From assembly GCF_018873765.1 (NCBI RefSeq), contig NC_057926.1, forward strand, positions 46,677,043-46,741,042: DNA of 64,000 nt, read 5' to 3'. Under the pieces are notes generated by a model. It worked only from the letters and a program-made list of their open reading frames with translations, was not told where the DNA came from and did no database searches. Each line of letters starts with the position of its first letter. Position 1 is the first letter of the stretch. This DNA comes from Telopea speciosissima (lineage: Eukaryota; Streptophyta; Magnoliopsida; Proteales; Proteaceae). Both the position numbers and the translations under genes were made by a program. This document shows positions 10,689 through 22,494 of the stretch, piece after piece.

Positions 10689-13600
10689 CATGGGATGCCT
10701 CAAGACAGAAGCTTAGCGTTGGTGTTATTTCTCCATACAATGCTCAAGTTGCTGCAATTCAAGAGAAACTTGGACGGATATATGGGAAACACAGTAACTT
10801 CGAGGTGAAAGTGAATTCTATTGATGGTTTCCAGGGAAGTGAGGAAGACATCATAGTTCTCTCTACAGTAAGATCCAATAATGAGGGGTCAATTGGGTTC
10901 TTGTCTAATCCACAGCGAGCGAATGTTGCTTTGACGAGGGCCAAGTATGTCCTCTATGTGCTTTAAATTTTTTATACTAATGGGTATAGGTCAAAGATGG
11001 TAAATCTAGTCAATTGTATCATAGTTTATTTATTAATTATTTCATTTTTGGCAGGCATTGTCTTTGGATTTTAGGAAATGAAAAAACTCTGATCAACAGT
11101 AGATCTATTTGGCCTGAATTAGTTTGTGATGCCAAAAGGCGTCAGCGTTTTTTCAATGCTGATGATGACAAAGATCTGGCTAAAGCAATAGTACAGGCCA
11201 AGCAAGAGCTTGACCAGCTAGATGATTTACTTAATGCGAACTCAACACTTTTCAAAAATGCAAGGTGGAAGGTAAACTATTTAAATAAAATTCTCTTTCT
11301 CTCGCTAAATTATTCTTCAACATAGTAATTTGTAGTGTGAACTTTCATACGGATACTTGGGCTATTTGTAATTTATTTCTTTTAATGCTTCTCCAAATTG
11401 ACAGGTTCTCTTCAGTGAAAACTTCAGGAAATCATTTGGAAAAATGAAATCTACACAAAAAAAGAAATCAGTTATTAATTTATTATTGAAGCTCTCATGT
11501 GGATGGCGCCCCAGAAAAAGAAAGATAGACCCCATTTGTGAAAGCTCTGTACAGCTTGTGAAACAGTTTAAGGTTGAAAATTTGTATATTATTTGTTCTG
11601 TTGATGTTATGAAATATGAAAGCTATGTGCAAGTTTTGAAGGTTTGGGATGTTTTACCTCTAGAGGAGATTCCAAAACTGGTTAAACGTTTGGATAACAT
11701 CTTTGCCCCATTAACAGATGATTTTGTCAATCGCTGTAAAGTGAAATTCGTCAATGGGTATGTTGATTTCTTTGTCTCTCAGTTATATGCTAACTTTTGT
11801 CTGTCATGCGTTTTGATTTATCTTCTTTAGCTGGCAAACTTCTGATATTTTTTCTTCTATCGTTTCATTCCACATTTGGTGCCCCTCTTAGGTGAGCAGT
11901 ATGGATCATTTTATGTGATATCTTAATATATGGTTGTTTCTTAGTATTTTACTTCTCAACTCTGCCCATCCATAACTTGTTTGGTTATTTTTATGCATTT
12001 GGTTTGACTTAAAACAAAGCTTCCTTATAATATTAAAGGGACTTTTCAAGTCCCATTTTGTATTTCTAACATTTTTTACATATTTATTTGTTGGCATGTA
12101 GGGATTTGGAAGTGCCCATGATCTGGCCAAGCTCTGACAACATTGTTCGGAGTAGGAATATATACTGTACAGAACTTCAGAAGATTTCAAATGATGACGA
12201 CATTGACGGTAGAAGCTATGTTGAAAATTCAAGGGTGAGCGAGAGTTTGCTACTGATGAAATTCTACTCATTATCATCGGGTGTTATTGGGCATCTTCTC
12301 TCTGGACATGATGGTAGAGAACTTGATCTTCCATTTGAAGTAACAGATCAGGAGCGGGAGATTATTCTTTTCCCTAGTACTACATTCATCCTAGGAAGGT
12401 CTGGAACAGGGAAAACAACTGTGTTGACCATGAAGTTGATTCAAAAGGAGCAACAACAATACCTTTCCTCAGAAGGAATGTCGGAATTGAAGTTCGATAC
12501 AAGTAAGGATGTTCACAAGACGAATGAGATTGTGAAGGGTGTTGGAGAAGCTAGCGGGACTGTTTTGCGTCAGGTGTTTGTCACTGTTAGCCCCAAGTTA
12601 TGTTCTGCTGTCAAGAAGCAAATTTCTCAGTTGAAAAGGTACATACTCAATCTTTAATTCTTAGACATTATGTATTTGTTGAGCGAGTGCTAGCCAGGAC
12701 GGACTGCACCCCAGTGCAGTAGAAGTGGCATTATCTGCCATATGGCAGGTCATGCACCCCCTAAATTTATTGACAGATAGGCCCCACTCTTCTCTACTTG
12801 TATGCTAATTTTGAGTTCAACCCTGCTCTTCCACAAGTTAATTTAAAGTGAGGAATACTTTCGAAAAACACAACTTTTGAGCAATTTTGGACCATCGAAA
12901 ATACAAGGAAAATGTGTAATACAAGGTGGATCACTTGATTGAACTAGATACCTGAACTTTGCACAACCTGTGCATGATGATGTCTTCCCATTCAATTGTT
13001 CATATTTGCTTAGTTGGCATTCCATGTGGCACAAATGAGGTGCTGGAACTACACTCCATTTCTCTCCTACTGAACCTGTTTTTCTCTACTTCAATTCTCA
13101 GAATAATCTTCATGCATTAGGCATGCTTTTTTAACTAGGTTGTTCTGCTGGTTCTATTTTATTTCAGGATTCTCTGTTTTCTTGCATATATGGTGTTCTC
13201 TACTTAACAACAACAACCACCATAATCTTATCCCAACTAAATGGGGTCGGCTACATGGATTCGATAGAGGCTATAAAAGTAAAAGAAATAAGAGAAGTAA
13301 AAAGAAGTAAAAGGAAGAAGAATAGAAAATAAGTAAAGGAAAAAGTCAAAGCAGTAGTCAAAGCAGCATCCCAAGAACATTCCCCTACAAGGGGTCGGCT
13401 ACACGGATCCTTGTCTTCCAAACAACTCTTATCTGATTTTCGCTACTTAACCTGCATGCTTTTTCTCTACTTCAATTCTCCAAATAATTTTCATCGAGTC
13501 TACTTTTTTAACTAGGTTGGTCTGCTGGTTCCATTTTACTGCGTGATTCCCTGTTTTCTTGTTCTGTTGTTCACTTTCCGCTCTAGTCCTTCTCAAGTGC

Positions 13601-16600
13601 AAACCCTGATTCAATCTGCCTTGTGCAACCCTTCTCTGGCTGAGGAAGAGAAAAGGCCATCCTTAAAGCTTAGTTCTCTTTCCTCCCAAGAAGAGAGCTT
13701 CGACCGTCAAAAATCCCACATCAAATGGCTCGAGCTTGGAGATTCTTGGCTTACTTCCATTGATCCCTTAAAACCCGTTCCAACTTTCATTCCATGACAT
13801 TAAGGTAGAAGCCATCTCCTTCTTCTCCCTCTTCTTCCCTCCCCCTTCCAATCCCTCCCCTCTCCCCCCTGATTTAATTAACAAGTTTGTCCCCTCTTCT
13901 CTCTTCGACTCCCTCCAATCTATCCCCTCTAAGAATGAAATCATCAAAGCGATTCTTTCTAACAAGTCTAATCGGGCCCCGGGCCCTGAGCCCTAACGGG
14001 TTCAATATGAGGTTATTCTTGGCCAGCTGGGACATTATCAAAGATGATCTCATTAAAGCCATTCGCAACTTCTTTTAAAACCCCGGTCAACTAACCCGGG
14101 TTCAATATGGGGTTATTCTCCTTAAATACGACTCCATTTGGACAGTCCTCATCCCGACTGACTCCTCTTGGATCTGGCGCAAGATCCTCTCTCTCCGTCC
14201 TCTTGCCCTTCAAGGGATCTCCTCTTCCATAGCTGATGGCACCTCCACTTCCCTTTGGCTTGACCCTTGGCACCCTTTAGGGATCCTTTATAACCTTCTT
14301 GGTCCCAGATCCATCTACTCCTCTGGTCTCCCGAAAGACGCCCCTGTCTCTTCCCTCATCGACTCTAGTTCTTAGACCCCCACCCCCACCTCAACCCTGC
14401 CATCATCTCCCAGATTTGGGCAACCCCCCCCCTTACAGCCTCCCCCCCCTTTCCGCGGACAAGGTTATCTGGCTCCCCTCCCCCAATGGTCTTTTCGCCG
14501 CCTCCTCAGCTTGGAACCTTTCCAGAGAGCCTAGCCCTCTTGTCCCCTAACACAATTTAGTTTGGTTCACTGGCCACATCCCCCGTCACAGCCTCACTAT
14601 CTGGAGAACCCTAAGACTTTGCCTGCCAACCCAAGCCTTCCTCATCCACCGCACCATCCCTGCCAACCCTTCTTGCATTCTCTGTTGGATAGGCCGAGAA
14701 GACACCCCCCCCCATCTCTTCTTTGATTGCCCCTTCACCTCCTCCATCTGGAATAAGGCCATGTCATCCACCTGGCTGCGGAGCAGAAGAGTCCTGAGTT
14801 TGAATCGTGAATGGCTCTGGTTGCTCAATAACTTCTCAAGGAACTCCATCTGTGACATTATTGGAAAGCTAGTTTTTGGCACTGCAACTCACCATATCTG
14901 GCTGGAAAGAAACCTCAGGAGATGGACTTCCAACTCTAGATCTTTTGTCTTGATTTGGAAAGCCATCTCTTCCGATGTCTCTTCCAAGCTTAGACACATC
15001 CGGCAGAGACAGTCCACAGACAACCGGAAGAACAGACATATTGTAAATTTTTGGGGCCTTGACATTGCCCTTTTGCGGCCTTCCTCCTCTGCGTAGGCTG
15101 GTTGCCGCCCTCTTGCCCCCCCCTCCTCCCTTCCTTTCTCCTCCCTTCTTCCTTTTCTTTCTTGTATATTGGTTCTCTTCCCCTGCCCCCATTTGTGGTT
15201 CGGTAATATATTCATTTACCAAAAAAAAACTAGCCCGTATCAACTAGACCTTTCTCTGCCTCATCCCCAAAAAAGAGGGGGCCTTCTCCTTGTCTAATTT
15301 CAGGCCTATGTCTCTCTGTAATCTCCTTTACAAATTCATTACCAAAATTCTTGCTAATCGGCTACAACTGGTGGTCCCTTCCTTAGTTAGCCCTAACCAA
15401 TCAGCATTCTTCTCTCGGAGAAGCATAACTGATAACATCCTTCTTTGTTCTGAAATTGTCCTGGGTCTTTACCATAAATCTCATTCTCCTGCTGCCCTCA
15501 TGAAAATTGACATCCACAAAGCATTTGACTCCGTGAGGTGGGATTTCATTTATGATGTCATGACTCAAATGTCCTTTCCCCTAGTCTTTATGCGTTGGAT
15601 TCGCTCTTGCAAGGATCGATTCAAGAGAACAAGCAAAGAGATAAGGGCTGAGAAGAGAAGAAGAGATGTGCAATCATGGGAGAGAATCGATTTCTCTCCC
15701 CTATATTCTTTACTAACATATTCATAAGAATTACATACACCTCCCTATGGAGGTAAAAAGGTTAAAAAAAAAAGAGAAAATTACAACTTAAGGTCACAAT
15801 ATAATAAATCAGTGACTAAAGTACCCCTGTTACATAAACTCTAACAGTCCCTCTCAAGCTAGAGAATTAATGTCATACATTCCTAGTTTGCACAGGAGGG
15901 TATTGAACTGGTGAGGAATGAGTCCTTTGGTGAAGATATCTGCCAATTGTTCACCTGTCTTCACAAAGGAGTACAAATGCAACCAGAATCATTCTTCTCC
16001 TTGACGAAGTGTCAGTGTACTCCAATGTGCTTTGTTTGTTCATGTTGCACAGGGTTATGAGCAATACTTATAGCAGCACTGTTATCATAATAGAGCCGCA
16101 TAGGTCCCTAATTGTCAAACCGCAACTCTTGGATCAACCGTCTCAACCATATGAGTTCACATACTTCATGAGTCTTCCTTTAAATTCTTCCTCTTCACTA
16201 GACCTAGCCACCAGAGGTTGTTTCTTGTTCCTCCATGAAACCAGGTTACCACCTACAAGTGTACAATATCCTGATGTAGATCGTCTGTCAGAAACTAAAC
16301 CAGACCAATCGACAGTGTAGCCCTCTATCCTCAAATGGTGGTGTCTGGCAAAAAGTCCTTTCCCTGGAGAGGACTTCAAGTTCCTAATGATGCAATAAAC
16401 ATTGCCCACTCTTGGGGGGGGGGGCCATACATAAACTGACTCACTACCACAACTGCATAGGTGATGTTTGGGCGAGTCAAAGAGAGGTAGATCAGCTTCC
16501 CCACTAATCTCTGGTACTTTTCTGCATCAATAAGCAATGGACCACAATCTTCACCAAGCTTGTGATTTTGATCATTTGGAGAGTTTGTTGGTTTACAATT

Positions 16601-19600
16601 CAACATCCCTATTTCGTTCTACTTATTTTTAGACCTTTGGAATCAAAAGGTCTAAAAATAAGTAGAACGAAGACAGAATATATGGTATGTAACTTTAGCA
16701 ACACCGGGACGTAGAATAAGGGGGTGAAAGTTTTTTGGACGTAGATTCCACAAAGTATCCGTTTTAGGTATCTAGGATCGATTATTAGTATGGAATGTGA
16801 AATAGAAGATGATGTCTCACAGAGGATTAAAGTAGGGTGGATGAAGTCAAGAGGGGCAACCAGAGTGTTATGTGATCGACGGATCACTTTAAAACTTAAG
16901 GAAAGTTTTACAGGACAGTCATCAGACCGGCTATGATGTATGGTGCGGAGTGTTGGGCAGTTAAGAAGTGTCATATAGATAAGCTAAGTGTAGCGGAGAT
17001 GAAGATGTTGAGATGGATGAGTGGTAAAACCAGGAAGGATAAAGTAAAGAATGACCATATTAGAGATGGTTTGGGAGTAGCCCTTCGTAAAAGTCGTTTG
17101 AGGTGGTAAGGCTATGTCAATCATAGGCCTTCAAACGCCCCAGTTCGGAGGAGTGACTTGATTCAGATTGAAGGTACTAAAAGAGCCAGGGGTAGGCCTA
17201 AAATGTCCCTAGGAAAGGTGGTAAGGAAAGACATACATAGTTTAGGTCTTGTCTCTAGTATGACGTTGTTGAATAGAGCTGATTGGAGGGCAAGGATCCG
17301 TGTAGCTGATCCGAACTAGTTTGTGTTTTTTACTTTTGTTACGATGTTGTGTTTCTTTTCTTCTACTTTGTATTAACATTGTGTTGAAGGATCCATGTAG
17401 CCTATCCCATTTAGTTGGGATAAGGCTAAGTAGTTGTTATTGTTGTTTTGATCTTGAGACTTCAATCCCCAATAAGTACTTCAAGGGTCCAGGGTCTTTA
17501 ATCTCAAACTGTTTGGCCTAGTATGATTTCAGTCTACTTATATTAGTCCTGTCATTCCCAGTCACCACAATGTCATCAACATAGACAATAAGAGTTGTTA
17601 TAGTGCCATTAGTAGTAGTAGTAAAAGCATAATTTTCCTTGGGATTGGTGTCAGGTTTGGAACTAGTGGAAACAATGCGCTGCAGCCTAGAGTAGGTGTC
17701 ATTCAAAGTAGGGACAGATTTCGCACCCAAAAAGAAAAGTAGGGACAGATTCACCAGCAAGTAGATGCCCTTTGACATTCTTCAAACTAGGATTCAAATT
17801 AGCCAAGAATTTGGATACAAAAAACTCTTCTTTTGGGTCTTCAACTTCTCAATATCAGTAATAAACACTTGGAACATATTTAGTTCTTCCATCACGCCCT
17901 TAAAAGTACTGTAATACTCCTGAAGAGATTTGTCGGATTTCTGAAATTGGAATAACTTCTCATAGAGGTCAAAGATACGGGTCATACTCTTCTCTTGAGA
18001 ATACGTCTCCTTTAGGTCATCCCAAACTCCCTTGGCAGTGGTGTGGAACATGACATTGGCAGCAATATCTGGCTCCATGCTGTTCCATAACCAAATCAAG
18101 ATAATAGCATTCTCCTTCATCCAGGTACTGTAATCCTTAGAATCTGTTGGAGGAGGATCAGAAGTGATGTAGCTAAGTTTTTCCTTAGCTATAATGTAGA
18201 TACGGACAGCTTGTGCCCAAAGCAAATAGTTGGAATTACCCTTCAATTTAATGGAGGTGATCTGAACATTGACAGTATCAGGGGGAGTCTTCGAATCAGC
18301 CATAGTAGAACCCTTACTTCAAGAATCGATAATGGGGACAAGCTAAGCCAAGGGGCAGCAATCGACTTGGAAGAATCAGAATGGAATAGCAGCAATAAAC
18401 CAACCTTCAGAGAATTAAAAAAAAAAAAAAAAGTGCAGTCGCAGGAGAGAAGCCAGTCAACTAGCAGTAACAAACCAGCAACACACAACCAGAGGCAGCC
18501 AGCCAACAAGAAAAATTTGATGTCAGGGCTTTGGAGACGAGAAGTAGGGCTTTCAAATATGCAGCAAAAATAGTACACTGCAGTAGCAATCGACCATCAT
18601 AAATAGTTCACAAAACACAGAACTTCTTAGCTGAACACAGAGCTTCAACAACCAGCCTCCCATATGAGATCGATAGGTGTCAGGATTTTCTCTGGAGATC
18701 GATTCTTGCAATATTGGTTGTGGTTGATGTAGACATCCAATCAGCAACTAGTAGCAGGTAAATAGTAATAAAATCATTCCATTAGTTATTGATAGGAGTG
18801 GAATTAAACTATAGTAGAAGCAGCTATGTGTGGCTGCACACCACAAGGGGAAATCGAGAAGAAGAGATCAGCAGAAAATCGAAGGGAAACTCCAATCTGA
18901 TTAAGAGTTCTCTGATACCATGTTATAATATCAGAAAATAGTTAATCAGACCAGAGGTAGAAGAAGAAGAAAGAAGAAAAGAGTAAGAGAAGGAGTCCAC
19001 GCAAACCCCAATGGAGGAAGGGACCTGCGGTAGAACAGAATATTCTATCACAGGTCAGCCAAGGATATATTAATAACCAAATAAGAAAAAATTGTAAGGA
19101 CAGAACTGCCCCTACATAAACCGATACAATGAAAGACTAAAATAAATAAAGGAAAAAGACAAATCTGCCCCTATAAACACGTATTTCAACAAACTCGATA
19201 AACCTTTATTCTAACTAAATGGGTCAGCCACAGGAATACTTTGTTATTATTCAATTCTATTCAAGTACACGTCTGCCTAAGGATAAAAAAAAGTAAATAT
19301 ATTTAGTTGGAAAAGGATTCACTTTATCCATCCTCAAGGTCCATAATTATGTTTACATGTAGCCGAATTTCTCATTATTTATACTTTTATACATGATGAT
19401 GTTATCAGCTTATCTCTAATGTTCATATCATAGATCTTGTCAGTTCATAGAAAGAAAGAGTCTCTGCATAGCAATGTTTTTATTTTCTAATAAACGATCT
19501 ACACAATCTGCAGCTTCACCTGTGGAGGAAGTTTTTCAGAAGCTAAATCAATCGATATGCATGATATTGATGACATAAATGTCTCCGGGGATATTCCTTA

Positions 19601-22069
19601 TTGTTTCCGTAATGTTCCACATACTTCCTACCCTCTAGTCATATCTTTTCAGAAATTTCTTACGATGCTGGATGCAAGTATGGAAAAGTCATTCTTTGAT
19701 AGATTTCGTGATTTAAATAAATTTTCACTGGGTACAACTGGAACTTTTAATTCAGTTGCATTACAAGCCTTCATAAGAACAAAGGAGGTTAATTATGACA
19801 AGTTCAATTCATCATACTGGCCACATTTTAATAGTCAGTTGACTAAGATGTTGGATTCTTCAATTGTGTTTACTGAGATAATTTCCCATATAAAGGGTGG
19901 AATATGTTCGGGCAGGGCAGAAGATGGTAGACTCAACCGGGAGGATTATGTTGCCTTGTCTGAAGGCCGGGTGTCCACCTTAAATAGAGAAAGGAGAGAG
20001 GTAATTTATGATATATTTCTTGATTATGAAAAGAAGAAGTTGATGAATGGTGAGTTTGACTTGGCTGATTTAGTTATTGACCTTCATCGCCAATTGAGAA
20101 ATGGAAGCTATGAAGGTGAGGAAATGGACTTGGTCTATATTGATGAGGTTCAAGATCTAACCATGAGGCAGATTGCACTTTTCAAATATATATGCAAAAA
20201 TTCTTCTGATGGCTTTGTTTTCGCTGGTGATACTGCCCAAACTATTGCCAGGGGGATCGATTTCAGATTCCAAGATATAAGATCACTGTTCTTCAAAGAG
20301 TTCCTTATGGAATCAGCAAGTGATAGCAATGAGAGAGGGAAAAGAAGTAGCCAGCCGCGTGTCTCGGAGATTTTCCATTTAAACCAAAACTTCCGTACCC
20401 ATGCTGGTGTTCTCAATCTTGCACAGAGTGTGATTGACCTTTTATATCGTTTCTTTCCTCACTCTATTGATGTTTTAAGCCCTGAGACAAGTCTTATATA
20501 TGGAGAAGCTCCTGTGTTGTTTGAATCTGGAAATGATGAAAATCCAATCCTAACTATTTTTGGCAATAGTGGACCAAATGCTGGAAGTATGATTGGCTTC
20601 GGAGCTGAGCAGGTCATATTGGTACGTGATGATTCTGCAAAGAAGGAAGTCTCTGCCCATATTGGAAAACAAGCTCTTGTTTTAACAATACTTGAGTGCA
20701 AAGGACTTGAGTTTCAGGTGAGCGGTTGTTTCAATTTCCATCTCGTGAAACAGATGTGCCTTTTGGTGTCATTCATTTTGGATGTCTTCTAAGTTGGTAC
20801 AAGGTTTCAAATGCATACTTTGAATGCCTAGTTGGAGTACCCTTCCATATAGATCAGAGCATGAAAACTTTACCAAATAAAGTACTTTTTGTATGATTAA
20901 TAACTTTGGTAGAATAGCTGAGATCCATGAGTATTTACTGAAGTTCATTGTTCAATGAGAAGGATTACTTATAATTGATAACTTGGTCCTTATTTTCTTC
21001 TATTGCAGGATGTACTGCTATACAACTTTTTTGGCACATCTCCTTTGCAAAATAAGTGGAGAGTTGTGTATGCGTATATGAAAGAACAGGATATCCTTGA
21101 TCCCTCTCCACCAAAGTCATTTCCATGTTTCAGTGTCGCAAAACACAATGTTCTTTGCTCCGAATTGAAGCAATTATATGTTGCTATAACTCGTACAAGG
21201 CAAAGGTTGTGGATCTGTGAGAACATTGAAGCGTTGTCCAGGCCTATGTTTGATTATTGGAAAAAGTTGGGCCTAGTTCAAGTTAGGCAACTTGATGGTT
21301 CACTTGCACAAGCAATGCAAGTTGCAAGCAGCAAAGAGGAGTGGCGTTTACGTGGCATCAAGGTATAAAGTTGTACAATTTCACATTCTTTGTCTTCACT
21401 TCTTTTTGTAGGCTGGGGGGTTAGGCTTTATTACCATTGGATAGCTTGGAAACCGTGTGGATTTGTCTACTTGACAAATTTGTGGCCCATCTCAATCATA
21501 GTACCCAGAGTCTAGTGGATTTTTTCCTTGTTCAATGTAGAAAAGTAGGTGTTGGAGCAGTTGCTCTTTTGATAAATTCCTTATCAAAAGGAAAAGTATG
21601 ATGGGGAAAAAGAGGAAGAAAAAAAAAAAGAGCAAGAAAGAATGACAGTGGTCACATTTCTGCACATGTCCACAAGATCTAATGCAATAAGTTAATGAAT
21701 CAGTCTCTTGCAAAATACCTTTCTTGTTTATTAATTTTCATCTTGCACTGATTACAGCTTGCTTGATAATGTTAGAGGATATTTTTTATCGTCCTACCTT
21801 TACCATTTGTACTAATTTTGTTTTATCCCAGCTATTTAATGAGGAAAACTTTGAGATGGCTACAATGTGCTTTGAAAGAGCTGGAGACACATACAGAGAG
21901 AAATGGGCTAAAGCAGCTGGTCTTCGAGCTGCTGCAGACCGCATGCATGGCACTAATTCCGAAATGCGGCGTATTGCTCTTTTAGAAGCTGCAGAGATTT
22001 ATGAAACAATTGGTAGAGCTGAGTCTGCTGCTAAGTGTTTTATTGAGTTGGGGGAATTTAAAAGAGCAG
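10689..22069 (+). CDS. Double SF1 helicase with TPR-like repeats (TRANK1-like), partial at both ends
   Basis: Seven exons joined by GT-AG introns stay in frame for 1,053 codons: 10,689-10,944; 11,055-11,271; 11,405-11,757; 12,102-12,638; 19,514-20,717; 21,009-21,362; 21,832-22,069. Exons 1-2 encode the end of a UPF1/Sen1-like helicase ([39 protein letters not shown]). Exon 4 carries a second, UvrD-like helicase with Walker [10 protein letters not shown]. Exon 5 adds Walker [22 protein letters not shown] and LNQNFRTH. Exon 6 adds [13 protein letters not shown]. Exon 7 is helical and TPR-like ([19 protein letters not shown]). This order is that of plant proteins annotated as TPR and ankyrin repeat-containing protein 1-like, usually well over 2,000 residues. 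The first Walker A and the C-terminal half are missing. Upstream exons may lie left of the window. No continuation is visible after the donor at 22,070. Substrate is unknown; a nucleic-acid helicase role is inferred from motifs. Confidence 0.85.
13205..13440 (-). repeat. RTE LINE 3'-tail fragment
   Basis: AACAACAACAACC followed by TTATCCCAACTAAATGGGGT and GGCTACATGGAT is the reverse complement of the characteristic RTE 3' end (TTTAGTTGGGATAAG then TTG repeats) seen complete at 17,395-17,450. A second partial GGGGTCGGCTACACGGAT unit follows at about 13,390. Confidence 0.6.
13540..15607 (+). mobile_element. L1-like LINE reverse-transcriptase fragment, split by a second LINE
   Basis: The outer LINE is 13,540-14,093 and 15,246-15,607. 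The left part reads [14 protein letters not shown], then in shifted frames an APGP-NGF motif and [15 protein letters not shown]. The right part continues with [54 protein letters not shown] and [13 protein letters not shown]. Together these are reverse-transcriptase blocks of a plant L1 LINE in the expected order. The insertion falls between the block ending AIRNFF and the block with IPKKEG. Frameshifts make it a pseudogene. The copia element beginning near 15,608 cuts off the rest. Confidence 0.83.
14094..15239 (+). mobile_element. Inner LINE copy, 3' end with zf-RVT region and poly(A)
   Basis: This segment encodes only the C-terminal part of an L1-like [14 protein letters not shown] near 14,255, then a zf-RVT-type region across frameshifts ([43 protein letters not shown]) and [16 protein letters not shown]. 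It ends in an A run at 15,221-15,229. TCAACTA at 14,087-14,093 recurs at 15,240-15,246, with a slightly diverged CCCG in front of each, the trace of a target-site duplication. It is a 5'-truncated LINE that inserted into the outer LINE. The C-rich composition here differs from the surrounding AT-rich intron. Confidence 0.78.
16613..16671. repeat. Perfect 26-bp inverted repeat at the 5' end of the RTE insertion
   Basis: 16,613-16,638 is the exact reverse complement of 16,646-16,671, with a 7-nt spacer. The right arm is native RTE coding sequence (GLKISRTK frame). The left arm is therefore an inverted copy of it placed at the insertion's 5' junction. Confidence 0.93.
16613..17451 (+). mobile_element. 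RTE-type LINE, 5'-truncated, inside the copia element
   Basis: The plus-strand translation from about 16,640 reads [17 protein letters not shown], then [70 protein letters not shown] and [17 protein letters not shown] before a stop at 17,318. This is the C-terminal part of an RTE-clade reverse transcriptase. The 3' end has the typical CCATTTAGTTGGGATAAGGC followed by TTG-type repeats ending near 17,451. One in-frame stop (GGTGGTAAGGC near 17,103) and a missing start make it dead. The copia frame resumes straight after it. Confidence 0.85.
19196..19290 (-). repeat. RTE tail-like fragment
   Basis: CTAACTAAATGGGTCAGCC is a diverged reverse complement of the RTE 3' end. It lies directly beside the copia 5' LTR. 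Confidence 0.4.
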
Positions 22070-22494
22070 GTATGAGATTTTGTATTGATTTTGCATATTG
22101 TTCCTATAACAATAACAGAACCTGAATCTGACAGAAGAAAGAGAGAAGATGAGAGAAGGCAAGAGAACGCAGCCCACGGTTTAAGAACTTAAGAGTATTA
22201 CAATTAAAGACTATGAAAATAATACCTTTAAGACTGACACACATACCCAAACCCATAAAGTCAACAATACATAACTTAACAGTTCCTATTGTACTTTCAC
22301 CTCTTATATGTTTTGAGCCTTTTGACAATTTGTTTTTTCTTCATATGACCATTTAAGAATTGGCAATTACTGGACTGACAATTAATCATTTCTTTCTGTA
22401 TTGTTTAAGACTGAATGCCTTTTTCTGTTTCCATCTGATATAAGTTAATGTGGAATCTTAAAAGAAATAATTTTCCTGTACTAAGGAAAACCTG
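22070..22494. other. Non-genic sequence after the last helicase exon
   Basis: It begins with the splice donor GTATGA after exon 7. No downstream exon of the helicase gene (no further TPR-like coding) is visible here. Confidence 0.5.

Larger units (their letters stand above)
16143..18303 (-). pseudogene. Copia gag fused to RT/RNase H remnant
   Basis: Reading from 18,303: [20 protein letters not shown] with [17 protein letters not shown] is a copia gag start. [19 protein letters not shown] and [18 protein letters not shown] continue it. Near 17,780-17,640 the gag-derived stretch passes abruptly into [16 protein letters not shown], the YVDD catalytic region of reverse transcriptase, so about 2.5 kb of pol is missing. 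After the RTE insertion the frame resumes with [16 protein letters not shown] (16,520) and RNase H-side [15 protein letters not shown] (16,240). Frameshifts are present throughout. Confidence 0.82.
15608..19194 (-). mobile_element. Internally deleted copia element in the helicase intron
   Basis: On the minus strand a 5' LTR spans about 18,922-19,194 (ends TGTTATAATA / TTTCAACA on plus). It is followed at 18,911-18,921 by the tRNA primer-binding site (CTCTGATACCA on plus). A 3' LTR-like block occupies about 15,608-15,846, flanked by the purine tract seen as GTCCCTCTCAAGCTAGAG on plus. Coding remnants are gag (18,303-17,790), then directly the RT C-terminus and RNase H (17,600-16,143). Protease, integrase and most of the RT are deleted. 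The two LTRs are only weakly alike, so the element may be a recombinant of two copia families. An RTE LINE interrupts it at 16,613-17,451. Confidence 0.75.
12639..19513 (+). other. 6.9-kb intron filled with nested transposons
   Basis: The donor after 12,638 and acceptor before 19,514 join an AG|C serine codon in frame. In order the intron holds: unclassified repeats (12,660-13,200), an RTE-type tail in minus orientation (13,205-13,440), an L1-like LINE split by another LINE (13,540-15,607), a rearranged copia element (15,608-19,194) itself split by an RTE LINE, and a second short RTE tail fragment (19,196-19,290). About 200 bp of ordinary intron precedes the acceptor. Confidence 0.8.

Noticed and set aside
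14869-15243. 124- and 108-codon minus-strand frames rich in Arg/Lys/Gly
   Set aside because: They are complements of the C-rich LINE 3' region; the plus strand carries the recognisable LINE protein.
16609-16974. 121-codon minus-strand frame
   Set aside because: It is antisense to RTE reverse-transcriptase coding, which gives a clear family match on the plus strand.
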